This document shows, one piece after another, positions 8,979-17,696 of a stretch of DNA of 64,000 bases. Every line of letters starts with the position of its first letter. The stretch's first letter is position 1. The DNA lies in NCBI RefSeq assembly GCF_001942345.1, contig NZ_MKKI01000044.1:175202-239201 (forward strand). The letters are read 5' to 3'. The notes under the pieces are model-generated. The model was not told the DNA's origin. It saw nothing but the letters and a program-made list of their open reading frames with translations, and made no database searches. Origin of the DNA: Corynebacterium sp. CNJ-954 (GTDB lineage: Bacteria > Actinomycetota > Actinomycetes > Mycobacteriales > Mycobacteriaceae). The position numbers and the translations under genes are program-made.

Positions 8979-9630
8979 ATCCGGTCAAAACCGCACCGCG
9001 GATAACGGTGACGGTGATCCTCTACGAGGGATTCGAGATCCTCGATGCCTTCGGCCCGGTCGAACTGTTCGGTCATGTTCCGGGGTGGACGGTGGAATTC
9101 GCAGGAGTTTCCGCAAAGCGCCTGGTCCGCAGTGTACAGGGCGCGCAGGTACAGACGGATGTGAGCTTCACCGATCTACGGGACAGGCAGGGTGGCATCG
9201 ACGTTGTCATGGTCCCCGGAGGCGTGGGTAACCGCACGTTGATCCATGACTCAGGTTTCTCGGCGATATCGCCGCGATCTGCCGACGCGCCTCGGTGATC
9301 ACCTCGGTGTGCACCGGCGCCGCCGTGCTCGCCGCCGCTGGCGTCCTGGATGGACAGCGGGCGACATCGAACAAGAAAGCGTGGGCCTGGGTCACGTCCC
9401 AGAGAGAACAGGTCGACTGGGTTCCGCAGGCACGATGGGTCGTCGATCACGCGTCCGGAAGACCGGTCTGGACGTCCTCCGGCGTGGCAGCGGGCCTGGA
9501 CATGGCACACGCACTGATTGCTGTGCTGGCGGGTGCATCTATAGCCGATGAGATCGCAGACAATATCGAGTTAGAGGTTCATCGGGATCCCGCCTGGGAC
9601 CCGTTCGCCGCCGTGCACGGCACCCTCTGA
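8972..9630 (+). pseudogene. DJ-1/PfpI family protein, frameshifted
   Basis: Two adjacent frames together encode one DJ-1/PfpI protein. The first (from 8972) gives the N-terminal half through 'VVMVPGGVGNRTLIHDSGF' and then runs into an early stop near 9298. The second resumes as 'GDIAAICRRASVITSVCTG', containing the nucleophile-elbow cysteine, and continues to a normal end at 9630. Losing one base around TTTCTC at 9256-9261 explains the break. The protein would be about 219 residues if intact. The start overlaps the upstream DUF1348 stop. Both halves still read as good protein, so the lesion is recent or is a sequencing error. Confidence 0.75.
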
Positions 9631-9959
9631 CCAGCCGCGTCGGCCTCGCTCGGCCCCTTTTGCCAGGTCTTCGAGCAGCTTCCCGGAAACGATCGACTCG
9701 TCGACTAGGACGGCACGGCCACGCCGTCAGTGGCGCTTCCATCACAGCAGTCGGAGCACCACGGGCGGAACCGACGGAAACCGAACCCGTCACGATGCCC
9801 CAGTCACCGCGGGTCGGCCAGTTATCGCACTACTTAAGCAGCGTATAAACATACGACCAGGTCATCCGTGTAAATTAGTATCTTATGGGGTGCGACGTTT
9901 GTTCGCGCTGCGAAACCCATGCTGCCGTGCACGAGGAACCGTCCCTTACCATGGGCTCC
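9631..9959. other. non-coding stretch upstream of the pyridoxine kinase gene
   Basis: About 330 bases without a convincing gene; the short frames here have no ribosome site or recognisable motif. The right part (about 9830-9890) is AT-rich, with TATAAACATAC and AAATTAGTATCTTATG, and is the best place for a promoter. The downstream gene may instead use TACCAT (9947-9952), seven bases before its ATG. No hairpin terminator for the frameshifted DJ-1 gene was recognised. Confidence 0.4.
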
Positions 9960-10763
9960 ATGAACACACCTCCCATCGCATTCGTCATCGCCGGCTCCGA
10001 GGCCACCGGCGGCGCCGGCATCCAGGTCGACCTGAAGACTTTCCAGCAACTGGGCGTCTACGGTGTCGGTGCGCTGAGCTGCATCGTCGCCTTCGACCCG
10101 AACAACAACTGGGGCCACCGCTTCCACCCGGTGGATCCCGACATCATCGCCGAGCAGTTCGAGGCGGCTCTGGCCACCCATCCGGCCGAGGCGATGAACA
10201 CCGCGAAGGTCGGGATGCTCGGAACCCCGCAGACCATCGACATCGTCGCCGAGAAACTCGCCGAGCGCAGCTGGAAGAACCTCGTCGTCGACCCCGTCCT
10301 GATCTGCAAGGGCCAGGAACCCGGCGCGGCACTGGACACCGACAACGCCCTGCGGGAGAAGATCCTGCCGCTGGCGACCGTGGTAACTCCGAACGCCTTC
10401 GAGTCCCAGACGCTGTCCGGTATGGAGAGCATCGAGACCGTCGAGGATCTCGAAGAAGCCGCCCGTCGCATTGGCGAGCATGTCCCCTACGTCCTGGCCA
10501 AGGGCGGAGTCGAGCTTCCCGGCGCCGACGCCGTCGACGTGCTGTGGGACGGCGAGAAGATCACCCGCTTCAGCGCCCCGAAGATCGGGCAGCAACGGGT
10601 CTCCGGTGCAGGCTGCACCGTCGCCGCCGCGCTGACCGCCGAGTTGGCCAAGGGGACGGATCTCGTCGAAGCCGTCCAGAAGTCCAAGGACCTGGTCACC
10701 TGCGGCATCGAGCACCGCGTCACCGCCAACACCCCCTTCGACACCGTGTGGCAGGGGGCTTGA
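9960..10763 (+). CDS. pdxK: pyridoxine/hydroxymethylpyrimidine kinase, ThiD/PdxK-like
   Basis: Ribokinase-fold kinase of 267 residues that phosphorylates pyridoxine-type or hydroxymethylpyrimidine substrates. Motifs are 'IAGSEATGGAGIQVDLKTFQ', 'KVGMLGTPQTIDIVAEKL', 'VVDPVLICKGQEPG', 'ATVVTPNAFE' and the ATP/anion-hole segment 'VSGAGCTVAAALTAEL', where GAGC replaces the common GTGC. It resembles the single-domain ThiD-like pyridoxine kinases of Gram-positive bacteria, and a clear ThiD is encoded elsewhere in this window, so a vitamin B6 role is favoured. ATG 9960 is chosen because TACCAT lies seven bases upstream (leaderless); ATG 9951 is also possible. Confidence 0.75.
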   Translation: MNTPPIAFVIAGSEATGGAGIQVDLKTFQQLGVYGVGALSCIVAFDPNNNWGHRFHPVDPDIIAEQFEAALATHPAEAMNTAKVGMLGTPQTIDIVAEKLAERSWKNLVVDPVLICKGQEPGAALDTDNALREKILPLATVVTPNAFESQTLSGMESIETVEDLEEAARRIGEHVPYVLAKGGVELPGADAVDVLWDGEKITRFSAPKIGQQRVSGAGCTVAAALTAELAKGTDLVEAVQKSKDLVTCGIEHRVTANTPFDTVWQGA

Positions 10764-11818
10764 ACCACCCGCTACGGCCGTCACGTGTCTCGGTCAAGGC
10801 GACCGCCCGGAGCATGCTCACCGTCGCACCGGGCAACAGGGATCTCGTGCCGGCGGTCCGTGTGGCGCTGTCGTTGGCGGTACCGGTCGTCGTCCTGCTG
10901 CTCACCGACCGGATCGAATGGTCGTTGTTCGCCTCATTCGGAGCATTCACCTCGATCTACGGCCGGTACACCCCGCCCCGCACCCGGGTGCGTCAGCAGG
11001 TCCTCGTCGGTGCCATGCTCACCGCGTGCGTGGGGCTCGGGGCGCTGATCGCCCAGCTGGCGTTGAACTGGGCTGACGCGACCCATGCCATCGTCACCGT
11101 CGTGGTCGGGGCTCTCGTCGCCGCGGTGACAGCGACGGTGATCATGGTGCGCGACCTGAAACCCTCCGGCGCGGTGTTCACCGTTTTCGCCACCACCGCC
11201 GTCGCCTCAGCGCCGGTCACCGCGGCACCGTGGGTCGCCCTGGCCATCGCCGCGGCGTCGGCGTCCTGGTGCATCCTGCTGAGCTACCTGTCGCGGTGGA
11301 CCGGCGAAGCCAACACCGGGGCCCACGTCCCTTCACCCCCGACGTTTCCCCGAGCTGAGAGAGCCCGGCAGTTCAGCCGCTACGGTGTCGCCGCACTGCT
11401 CGGCGGGGCCGTCGCATCATTCACCGGCATCGCCTCGCCGTACTGGGCCCAGGTTGCCGCCGTCGTCCCTCTCTCTGCGCCGCGGCACCGCCAGCAGGTG
11501 GAGCGTGGGCTGCACCGCATCATCGGCACGGTCCTGGGCGTCGGTGTGGCAGCCTTCCTCCTGTCCTTCCCCAGCCAACCGTGGCAGATCATCGTCTGGG
11601 TCGTGGTGATGCAGTTCCTCGCTGAGCTTTTCGTCCTGCGGAACTACTCCCTGGCGCTGGTGTTCATCACGCCGCTGGCACTGCTCATGGTCTTCCTCGC
11701 TCATCCGCAACCTGTCGGGATGCTACTGGGGGCCCGTATCGCCGAGACGGTGATCGGGTCGGTGGTCGGCATCGCCGTGGTCCTGTTCTCCGTGGCGATC
11801 GTGCGGCGGACTCGCTGA
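10760..11818 (+). CDS. FUSC-family membrane protein
   Basis: Multi-helix membrane protein of about 352 residues related to the FUSC/aromatic-acid exporter family. The N-terminal half has five or six hydrophobic segments beginning 'VRVALSLAVPVVVLLLTD'. The signature region is 'SLFASFGAFTSIYGRYTPPRTR'. A second hydrophobic block near the C-terminus starts after 'YGVAALLGG'. The frame is open far upstream, but homology suggests a start near 10760. A TTG there would overlap the upstream stop (TTGA). ATG 10814 is the alternative and would remove 18 residues. Substrate unknown. Confidence 0.7.
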   Translation: MNHPLRPSRVSVKATARSMLTVAPGNRDLVPAVRVALSLAVPVVVLLLTDRIEWSLFASFGAFTSIYGRYTPPRTRVRQQVLVGAMLTACVGLGALIAQLALNWADATHAIVTVVVGALVAAVTATVIMVRDLKPSGAVFTVFATTAVASAPVTAAPWVALAIAAASASWCILLSYLSRWTGEANTGAHVPSPPTFPRAERARQFSRYGVAALLGGAVASFTGIASPYWAQVAAVVPLSAPRHRQQVERGLHRIIGTVLGVGVAAFLLSFPSQPWQIIVWVVVMQFLAELFVLRNYSLALVFITPLALLMVFLAHPQPVGMLLGARIAETVIGSVVGIAVVLFSVAIVRRTR

Positions 11819-11930
11819 ACGGACTCTTCCACGTTTCCGGTGGACGTCACGTAACATGACCCGGCGAACTGACACCTACCCCGTCCGGCACCACTGCCCA
11901 GCAACCCCGGTCGGAGAACGGAAAGACTCC

Positions 11931-13889
11931 GTGCCGGAATCCCCGGAACCCACGTCGCCCGACGGGTATACGCCCGTGGTCGACTCCCCCACCCCTTCTC
12001 CTTCGTCAGAGACGGGGCGTTACCCGGACGACATGCACCCGGGGCTCGTCCCGGGCATCAGCGTCGACGACCAGCGTAACCGCTTCGGGCTGGACAAGGT
12101 GGTCTTCTTCATCACCGCGGCGCTCATCCTCTCTTTCATCGCCTGGGGTGTGACCAGCCCGTCATCGGTATCCAACGTGTCGTCGACGATGTTCGCCTGG
12201 GCAATCAAGAACGTCGGCTGGCTGCTCAACGTGGTGATGGTCTCCGCCGTCGTCCTCATGCTCTACCTGGCGTTCTCGCGGTTCGGGCGGATCAAACTGG
12301 GGACCGACGATGAGGAGCCGGAGTTCTCACGGTTCGCCTGGATCGCCATGATGTTCGGTGCCGGCCTCGGGGTGGGCATCTTCTTCTTCGGTCCCTCCGA
12401 GCCCTTGACCTACTACATGGACCCGCCGCCGCACACCACCGATCCGGAGACCCCCGAAGCGCTGCACCGTGGCCTGGCGCAGGCCCACTTCCACTGGGGC
12501 CTGGCCATCTGGGGGCTCTACGCCATGGTCGGCGGGGCCCTGGCCTACAGCTCCTACCGCCGCGGGCGGGTCTCCCTGTTCAGCTCAGCGTTCCGCTCCC
12601 TGTTCGGGGAACGACAGAGCTCCGGTATCGCGGGCAAGCTCGTGGACATGATGGCGATCATCGCCACCCTCTTCGGCACCGCCGCGACCCTGGGGCTTTC
12701 CGCACTGCAGATCAGCGAAGGCATCCAGATCGTCTCGGGCGCCTCGCGCATCACCAACACAGTGTTGATCATGATCATCGCCGTGCTGACCCTCTGTTTC
12801 ATCCTCAGCGCCGTATCAGGTGCCGCCCGCGGCATCCGGTACCTGTCGAACCTCAACATCAGCCTGACCCTCGGTCTGGTGTTGTTCACGTTCATCCTCG
12901 GTCCGACACTGTTCCTGCTGAACCTGGTGCCCTCGGGCATCATGGCCTACGCCGACAATATGCTCGACATGATGAGCCGGTCGCTGTCCTGGGGTGATGA
13001 CACGCTGGAGTTCCAGTCGGTGTGGACCGCCTTCTACTGGGCCTGGTGGATCGCATGGACACCGTTCGTCGGCTTGTTCATCGCCAGGATCTCCCGTGGT
13101 CGGACGATCCGTGAATTCGCACTGGTGACGACCCTGGCGCCGACGTTCATCCTTATCCTCGCCTTCACGATCTTCGGCGGTACCGCGATCAGTTTCTTCC
13201 GGGACGGTCGAGAGGGTGTCGACGGCGACTCCTCGCCCGAGCAGGTGCTGTTCGCCCTGTTCGACAATCTGCCGTTGAGCTCGATCACCCCCTTCATCAT
13301 CGTCTTCGTCCTGGCGGTGTTCTTCATCACCTCGGCAGACTCCGCGTCCCTGGTGATGGGCACACTGTCCGAACGGGGCAACCCTTCCCCGCGGAAACTC
13401 GTCATCGTCTTCTGGGGCCTGTGCATGATGGGCATCGCCGTGGTCATGCTGCTCACCGGTGGGGAGACCGCACTGACGGGTCTGCAGAACCTGACGATCC
13501 TCATCGCCATCCCGTTCTCTGTGGTGCTCATCGTCCTCGCAGTGGCTTTCGTGAAGGACCTCTCCACCGACCCTGCCGCCATCCGGCGCGACTATGCACG
13601 CTCCGCCATCCAGAACGCCGTGGTCAAGGGCATGCAGGAGCACGGAGACGACTTCGAGATCTCCGTCGCACGGACCGAAGACGGCGCGGGTGCGGGAGCA
13701 CACTTCGACTCCACTGCGGACAGGGTCACTGACTGGTACCGCCGCACCGACGAGGACGGCAACGACGTCGGCTACGACTACGGCTCCGGAGAATGGGCCG
13801 ACGGGTGGACACCGGACAGGCGTGCCGATGACATCGGCGACGAGGACGCGGACGGCGATCCGGCGACCCCGGAACGTAACCGGGACTAG
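11931..13889 (+). CDS. BCCT-family betaine/carnitine/choline-type transporter
   Basis: Sodium- or proton-coupled osmolyte carrier of 652 residues, with twelve predicted helices. The BCCT signature is clear: 'YWAWWIAWTPFVGLFIARISRGRTIREF' in outline, with the Trp box that cages quaternary amines. A glycine-rich helix reads 'MFGAGLGVGIFFFG'. The N-terminus (about 50 residues) is Pro/Ser-rich. The C-terminal tail (about 110 residues) is hydrophilic and acidic; in BetP-type carriers such tails sense osmotic stress. GTG 11931 has GGAAAG upstream and is preferred. ATG 11856 overlaps a TAACAT -10-like box and is probably untranslated. Confidence 0.85.
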   Translation: MPESPEPTSPDGYTPVVDSPTPSPSSETGRYPDDMHPGLVPGISVDDQRNRFGLDKVVFFITAALILSFIAWGVTSPSSVSNVSSTMFAWAIKNVGWLLNVVMVSAVVLMLYLAFSRFGRIKLGTDDEEPEFSRFAWIAMMFGAGLGVGIFFFGPSEPLTYYMDPPPHTTDPETPEALHRGLAQAHFHWGLAIWGLYAMVGGALAYSSYRRGRVSLFSSAFRSLFGERQSSGIAGKLVDMMAIIATLFGTAATLGLSALQISEGIQIVSGASRITNTVLIMIIAVLTLCFILSAVSGAARGIRYLSNLNISLTLGLVLFTFILGPTLFLLNLVPSGIMAYADNMLDMMSRSLSWGDDTLEFQSVWTAFYWAWWIAWTPFVGLFIARISRGRTIREFALVTTLAPTFILILAFTIFGGTAISFFRDGREGVDGDSSPEQVLFALFDNLPLSSITPFIIVFVLAVFFITSADSASLVMGTLSERGNPSPRKLVIVFWGLCMMGIAVVMLLTGGETALTGLQNLTILIAIPFSVVLIVLAVAFVKDLSTDPAAIRRDYARSAIQNAVVKGMQEHGDDFEISVARTEDGAGAGAHFDSTADRVTDWYRRTDEDGNDVGYDYGSGEWADGWTPDRRADDIGDEDADGDPATPERNRD

Positions 13890-13930
13890 CCTGTCCGGTC
13901 CGCATGCCGCACACGATACGATGAGGAGCT

Positions 13931-14440
13931 ATGAGCCCCACGAGCACTGAACGCGAGATTCTCACCTACGACCTCTTCGGCACCGCCATCAAGGAGCTGG
14001 CGCAGACGGTCGTGGACGACTACAAGCCCGACCTGATCCTCTCCATCGCCCGTGGCGGGCTTCTCATCGGTGGGGCCCTGGGCTACGCGATGGGCATCAA
14101 GAACGTCTCGGTGATCAACGTGGAGTTCTACACCGGTGTGGGCGAGACCCTGGACCAGCCGGTGATGCTGCCCCCGACCCCTGAGGCTGTCGACCTGTCC
14201 GGCATGAAGGTCCTGATCGCCGACGACGTCGCCGACTCCGGCAAGACCCTGGAGCTGGTCCAGGAGTACTGCGCCGAGACCGTCGCCGAGGCGCGCACCG
14301 CGGTGATCTACGAGAAGTCCCGTTCGATCATCAAGCCGGACTACGTGTGGAAGAAGACCGACCAGTGGATCGACTTCCCCTGGTCGGATTTCCCGGTCAT
14401 CACACCCACCGGGACCCCCACCGGCGGCGAGGCGTCCTAG
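13931..14440 (+). CDS. purine-type phosphoribosyltransferase
   Basis: 169 residues with a type I PRTase fold. The PRPP-binding motif is 'VLIADDVADSGKTLELV', with the two acidic residues followed by the phosphate loop. 'SIARGGLLIGGALGYAMGIKN' forms the pyrophosphate loop region. The hood sequence near the end ('KKTDQWIDFPWSDFPV') resembles xanthine/guanine-type PRTases, so purine salvage is likely. The ATG has AGGAG five bases upstream. The gene is convergent with the KstD-like flavoprotein gene, 11 bases apart. Confidence 0.8.
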   Translation: MSPTSTEREILTYDLFGTAIKELAQTVVDDYKPDLILSIARGGLLIGGALGYAMGIKNVSVINVEFYTGVGETLDQPVMLPPTPEAVDLSGMKVLIADDVADSGKTLELVQEYCAETVAEARTAVIYEKSRSIIKPDYVWKKTDQWIDFPWSDFPVITPTGTPTGGEAS

Positions 14441-14447
14441 CTGCTTC

Positions 14448-14469
14448 GAAGCTACCGCGTCGTAGCTTC
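14448..14469. terminator. stem-loop between convergent genes, no U-tract
   Basis: GAAGCTAC at 14448-14455 pairs with GTAGCTTC at 14462-14469 across a six-base loop. It lies just after the phosphoribosyltransferase stop codon and includes the last codons of the convergent flavoprotein gene. No T-run follows on either strand, so it may only protect mRNA ends or assist Rho-dependent termination. Weak evidence. Confidence 0.3.
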
Positions 14470-16164
14470 CGCCTGGCGTCCTGCGTCGGCTCGGCCCAGC
14501 GCTTCGCCGACACGCTTACCGCTGTGGATGCAGCCACCGAGGAATGTGCCCTCCAGGGCGTTCTTCCCGTGCATGCCGCCGCCACCGAAACCGGCTACCT
14601 CGCCGGCGGCGTACAGTCCCGGGAGGACCGTGCCGTCCGACCGCAGACACCTGCCTGACAGGTCGGTCTCGATCCCTCCGAGGGTCTTACGTGTCACGAT
14701 CCGCAGTCGCACAGCGACCAGCGGGCCGTGCGCCGGGTCGAGGATCTTGTGCGGTTTCGCGGCCCGCACGATCTTGTCGCCGAGGAACTTACGTGCCGCC
14801 CCCAGGTAGTTGACCTGGGCGTCCTTGGAGAATTTGTTGTCGAGCTGGCTGTCGCGGTCCTCGATCTGTCCGCGGAGTTCCGCTGCGTCGATCACCGGCG
14901 CGGAGGCGTCCGTCAGGTCATTCATCCCCTCCACGAGTGACTCCAGGTCGTCGGCGATGACCCAGTCCTCTCCGTGCTCCATGAAGTTGCGTACCGCGAC
15001 GTGCGTTCCTGGCCCGACCTTGCCGAGCAGCTTGCGTAGGGACTTGTCGGTGAGATCAGGATTCTGCTCGGATCCGGAGAAGATGAACTCCTTGTCGGCG
15101 ATGGTCTGGTCGAGGACGAACCAGCTGTAGCCGTGTCCGGTGCGTCCGATGTGCTCCAGTGAGGCGAGGTTGTCGGAGCCCGGGAAGATGTTGGTGGGCA
15201 GTCGTTGTCCCGCCGCATCGAACCACAGGGTGCTGGGGCCGGGAATGATACGGATACCGTGACCGGGCCAGATCGGATCCCAGTTGGCCATTCCCTCGGT
15301 GTAGTGCCACATCCGGTCGGTGTTGACCGTCGTCGCACCGGCGTCGGTCGAGATACCGATCATCCGTCCGTCGACGTGCGCCGGCACGCCTGCCACCATG
15401 TCGGCCGGGCACTCCCCCCACCGCTCGGTCGGCCACGAACGACGCACCAGGTCGAGGTTGCCGCCGATGCCTCCGGACGTGACCGCCACCGCCGCACCCC
15501 GGTACTCGAAGGTGTCCACCACATCGCGCGGTGAGGCGACGCCCCGTCCCAGATCGTCGCAGGGTGCCAGGATACTGCCGCGTACACCGACCACCGCACC
15601 GTCCTCGACGAGCAGTTCATCGACCCGGTGACGGAACGCGAAGCGGACCGTGCCCCGCCGCTCCGCGTCGAGCAGTGGCTCCCGGAACACACGGACCACC
15701 TCCGGCCCGGTACCCCAGGTGAGATGGAACCGGGGGACCGAGTTCCCGTGCCCCGAAGCGTTCCCACTGCCCCGTTCCGCCCACCCCACCGTAGGCAGGA
15801 CGTTGAGCCCGAGGGAGCGCAGGTAGTCGCGTTTCTCGGTCGCCGCGAAGTGGACGTACGCCCGGCCCCACTCACGCGGCCAGCGGTCGTTGTCGGACTC
15901 GTCGTAGTCTGCGGAGTTCCGCCAGTCGCGCCAGGCCAGATCCTCGGAGTCGTGGATCCCCATGAACTTCTGCTCCGGGCTGCCGACATAGAAGAGCCCG
16001 CCAAGCGACCAGTAGGCCTGGCCTCCGAGATTGGCACGGTTCTCCTGGTCAAGAACGAGCACCTCCCGTCCTGCCTTCTCAGCCTCATAGGCGGCGACGA
16101 GTCCGGCGAGGCCGGCCCCGACGATGATCACGGTGCTGTCTGTACTTCCTCGGTTCTCTCCCAT
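14452..16164 (-). CDS. FAD-binding dehydrogenase, KstD/fumarate-reductase-like
   Basis: 570-residue flavoprotein. The N-terminal Rossmann motif 'IIVGAGLAGLVAAYEAEKAG' binds the ADP part of FAD, and the acidic partner follows in 'VLVLDQE'. 'NLGGQAYWSLGGLF' and the late 'LPGLYAAGEVAGFGGGGMHG' are typical of the succinate dehydrogenase/3-ketosteroid-dehydrogenase superfamily. It belongs to the 'FAD-binding dehydrogenase' group common in actinobacteria, whose substrate is unknown. The chosen ATG has TAGACT eight bases upstream, pointing to a leaderless mRNA; the longer frame to 16224 has no such support. Confidence 0.75.
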   Translation of the reverse strand: MGENRGSTDSTVIIVGAGLAGLVAAYEAEKAGREVLVLDQENRANLGGQAYWSLGGLFYVGSPEQKFMGIHDSEDLAWRDWRNSADYDESDNDRWPREWGRAYVHFAATEKRDYLRSLGLNVLPTVGWAERGSGNASGHGNSVPRFHLTWGTGPEVVRVFREPLLDAERRGTVRFAFRHRVDELLVEDGAVVGVRGSILAPCDDLGRGVASPRDVVDTFEYRGAAVAVTSGGIGGNLDLVRRSWPTERWGECPADMVAGVPAHVDGRMIGISTDAGATTVNTDRMWHYTEGMANWDPIWPGHGIRIIPGPSTLWFDAAGQRLPTNIFPGSDNLASLEHIGRTGHGYSWFVLDQTIADKEFIFSGSEQNPDLTDKSLRKLLGKVGPGTHVAVRNFMEHGEDWVIADDLESLVEGMNDLTDASAPVIDAAELRGQIEDRDSQLDNKFSKDAQVNYLGAARKFLGDKIVRAAKPHKILDPAHGPLVAVRLRIVTRKTLGGIETDLSGRCLRSDGTVLPGLYAAGEVAGFGGGGMHGKNALEGTFLGGCIHSGKRVGEALGRADAGRQAEATTR

Positions 16165-16231
16165 ACAAAAGGAGTCTAGGTGTCCCAGACGGTCCGGGGC
16201 ACGAAAGGCCGGTATCCCACTCAACGGACAG

Positions 16232-16260
16232 TTGCGTTCGCTGTGTGGGAAGGGTAGTTT
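16232..16260 (+). promoter_or_regulatory. candidate promoter of the MHS transporter gene
   Basis: TTGCGT at 16232-16237 and TAGTTT at 16255-16260 are separated by 17 bases, a good sigma-A spacing. They precede the transporter ATG by 56 bases. Read by eye only. Confidence 0.4.
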
Positions 16261-16316
16261 CCCTCATCGTCCTGTAGACACATTCACGTTTCCGAAGAGA
16301 GAATCGCAGCCACGCC

Positions 16317-17693
16317 ATGACCACATCCCTCACCGATCATTCCGGCCCACCGCCGAAGGCCACGACCGCGCGGACAACCGGCAACAAGAAGAGCCGGGTG
16401 ATCTTCGCGTCGACCATCGGTACGACGATCGAGTTCTACGACTTCTACGCCTACGCCACGGCCGCGATCATCGTCTTCCCGCACCTCTTCTTCCCGGAGA
16501 ACGAGAACTCCACCGTCGGTCTTCTCGCCTCCCTCGCCACGTTCGGCCTGGCTTTCGTCGCCCGCCCGGTCGGCTCAGTCCTCTTCGGGCACTTCGGCGA
16601 CCGGATCGGACGCAAAGCCACGCTGATCGGCGCCCTGCTGACCATGGGTATCGCCACCTTCATCATCGGACTGCTCCCCACCTACGAGCAGATCGGCCTG
16701 TGGGCGCCGGCGCTTCTCGCGTTGATGCGCTTCTGCCAGGGACTCGGGCTCGGCGGGGAATGGTCCGGAGCGGCGCTCCTGGCCACCGAAAACGCCGAGG
16801 AAGGCAAGCGGGCCCGTGCCGCGATGTGGCCCCAGCTCGGTGCCCCTTTCGGTTTCATCCTGGCCAACGGCCTGTTCCTCATCCTGGTCCTGGGGCTGGA
16901 CCACACCCACGGCGAGCCTGGCGGCGCGTTCATGACCTGGGGATGGCGGGTGCCGTTCCTGCTGTCCTCGGTGATGGTGATCATCGGACTCTACGTGCGC
17001 TTCAAGCTCGAGGAAACCCCCGTTTTCCAGGACACCCTGGACAAGGGCGAGGACGTCAAGGTCCCTACCCTCGAGGTCTTCCGCACCGCCTGGCGCCCGG
17101 TCCTGCTCGGTACTTTCGTGATGGTCTCGACATACACCCTGTTCTACCTGGTGACGACCTGGTTCCTCTCCTTCGGTATCGGTGACCGCGACGCGGGTGA
17201 AGGTCTGGGGATCCCCTACAACCACTTCCTCGTCATCCAGCTGATCACCGTGCTGTTCTTCGTCATCGGCGTTCCCCTGGCCGGGTACCTGTCCGACACC
17301 GTGGGACGTCGCCGCTACCTCACCGTGGTCTCCGTCCTGATCCTGGTCTACTGCTGTGCGTTCCAGGCGTTCCTCGACCCGGCGACCTCCGGCGAGGTCA
17401 AGGCCGGGATCTTCCTGGGCATCGGCATGCTCCTGATGGGTCTGATCTTCGGCTCCATGTCCGCCGTCCTCCCCGAGATGTTCCCGACGAATGTGCGCTA
17501 CACCGGCTCAGGCATCTCCTACAACGTCGCCTCCATCCTCGGCGCGGCCGTCGCCCCGTTCATCGCCGTGGCGCTGGCCACCGCCTACGGTCCCTGGGCA
17601 GTCGGCGTCTACCTCGCCGTCGTCGTGCTGATCAGCCTGGTGGCCATCCGTCTGATGCCGGAGACCAGGGACACCGACCTCTACACCGTGTAG
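16317..17693 (+). CDS. MFS transporter, metabolite:H+ symporter (MHS) family
   Basis: 458-residue secondary carrier with twelve helices. Family marks are the N-terminal 'ASTIGTTIEFYDFYAYATAA', the loop 2-3 signature 'FGHFGDRIGRKATLIGALL', and 'FCQGLGLGGEWSGAALLATE', all typical of the MHS group that includes ProP, ShiA and KgtP. Proton symport of a carboxylate or zwitterion is expected, but the substrate cannot be named. It ends three bases from the convergent ufaA-like gene. C. glutamicum has a transporter at the same place beside ufaA and ndh. Confidence 0.8.
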   Translation: MTTSLTDHSGPPPKATTARTTGNKKSRVIFASTIGTTIEFYDFYAYATAAIIVFPHLFFPENENSTVGLLASLATFGLAFVARPVGSVLFGHFGDRIGRKATLIGALLTMGIATFIIGLLPTYEQIGLWAPALLALMRFCQGLGLGGEWSGAALLATENAEEGKRARAAMWPQLGAPFGFILANGLFLILVLGLDHTHGEPGGAFMTWGWRVPFLLSSVMVIIGLYVRFKLEETPVFQDTLDKGEDVKVPTLEVFRTAWRPVLLGTFVMVSTYTLFYLVTTWFLSFGIGDRDAGEGLGIPYNHFLVIQLITVLFFVIGVPLAGYLSDTVGRRRYLTVVSVLILVYCCAFQAFLDPATSGEVKAGIFLGIGMLLMGLIFGSMSAVLPEMFPTNVRYTGSGISYNVASILGAAVAPFIAVALATAYGPWAVGVYLAVVVLISLVAIRLMPETRDTDLYTV

Positions 17694-17696
17694 CGC

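Noticed and set aside
9890..10759. Upstream extension of the FUSC frame across the pyridoxine kinase gene
   Set aside because: The extension is Arg/His/Gly-rich out-of-frame translation of the kinase; FUSC homology starts only near 10760.
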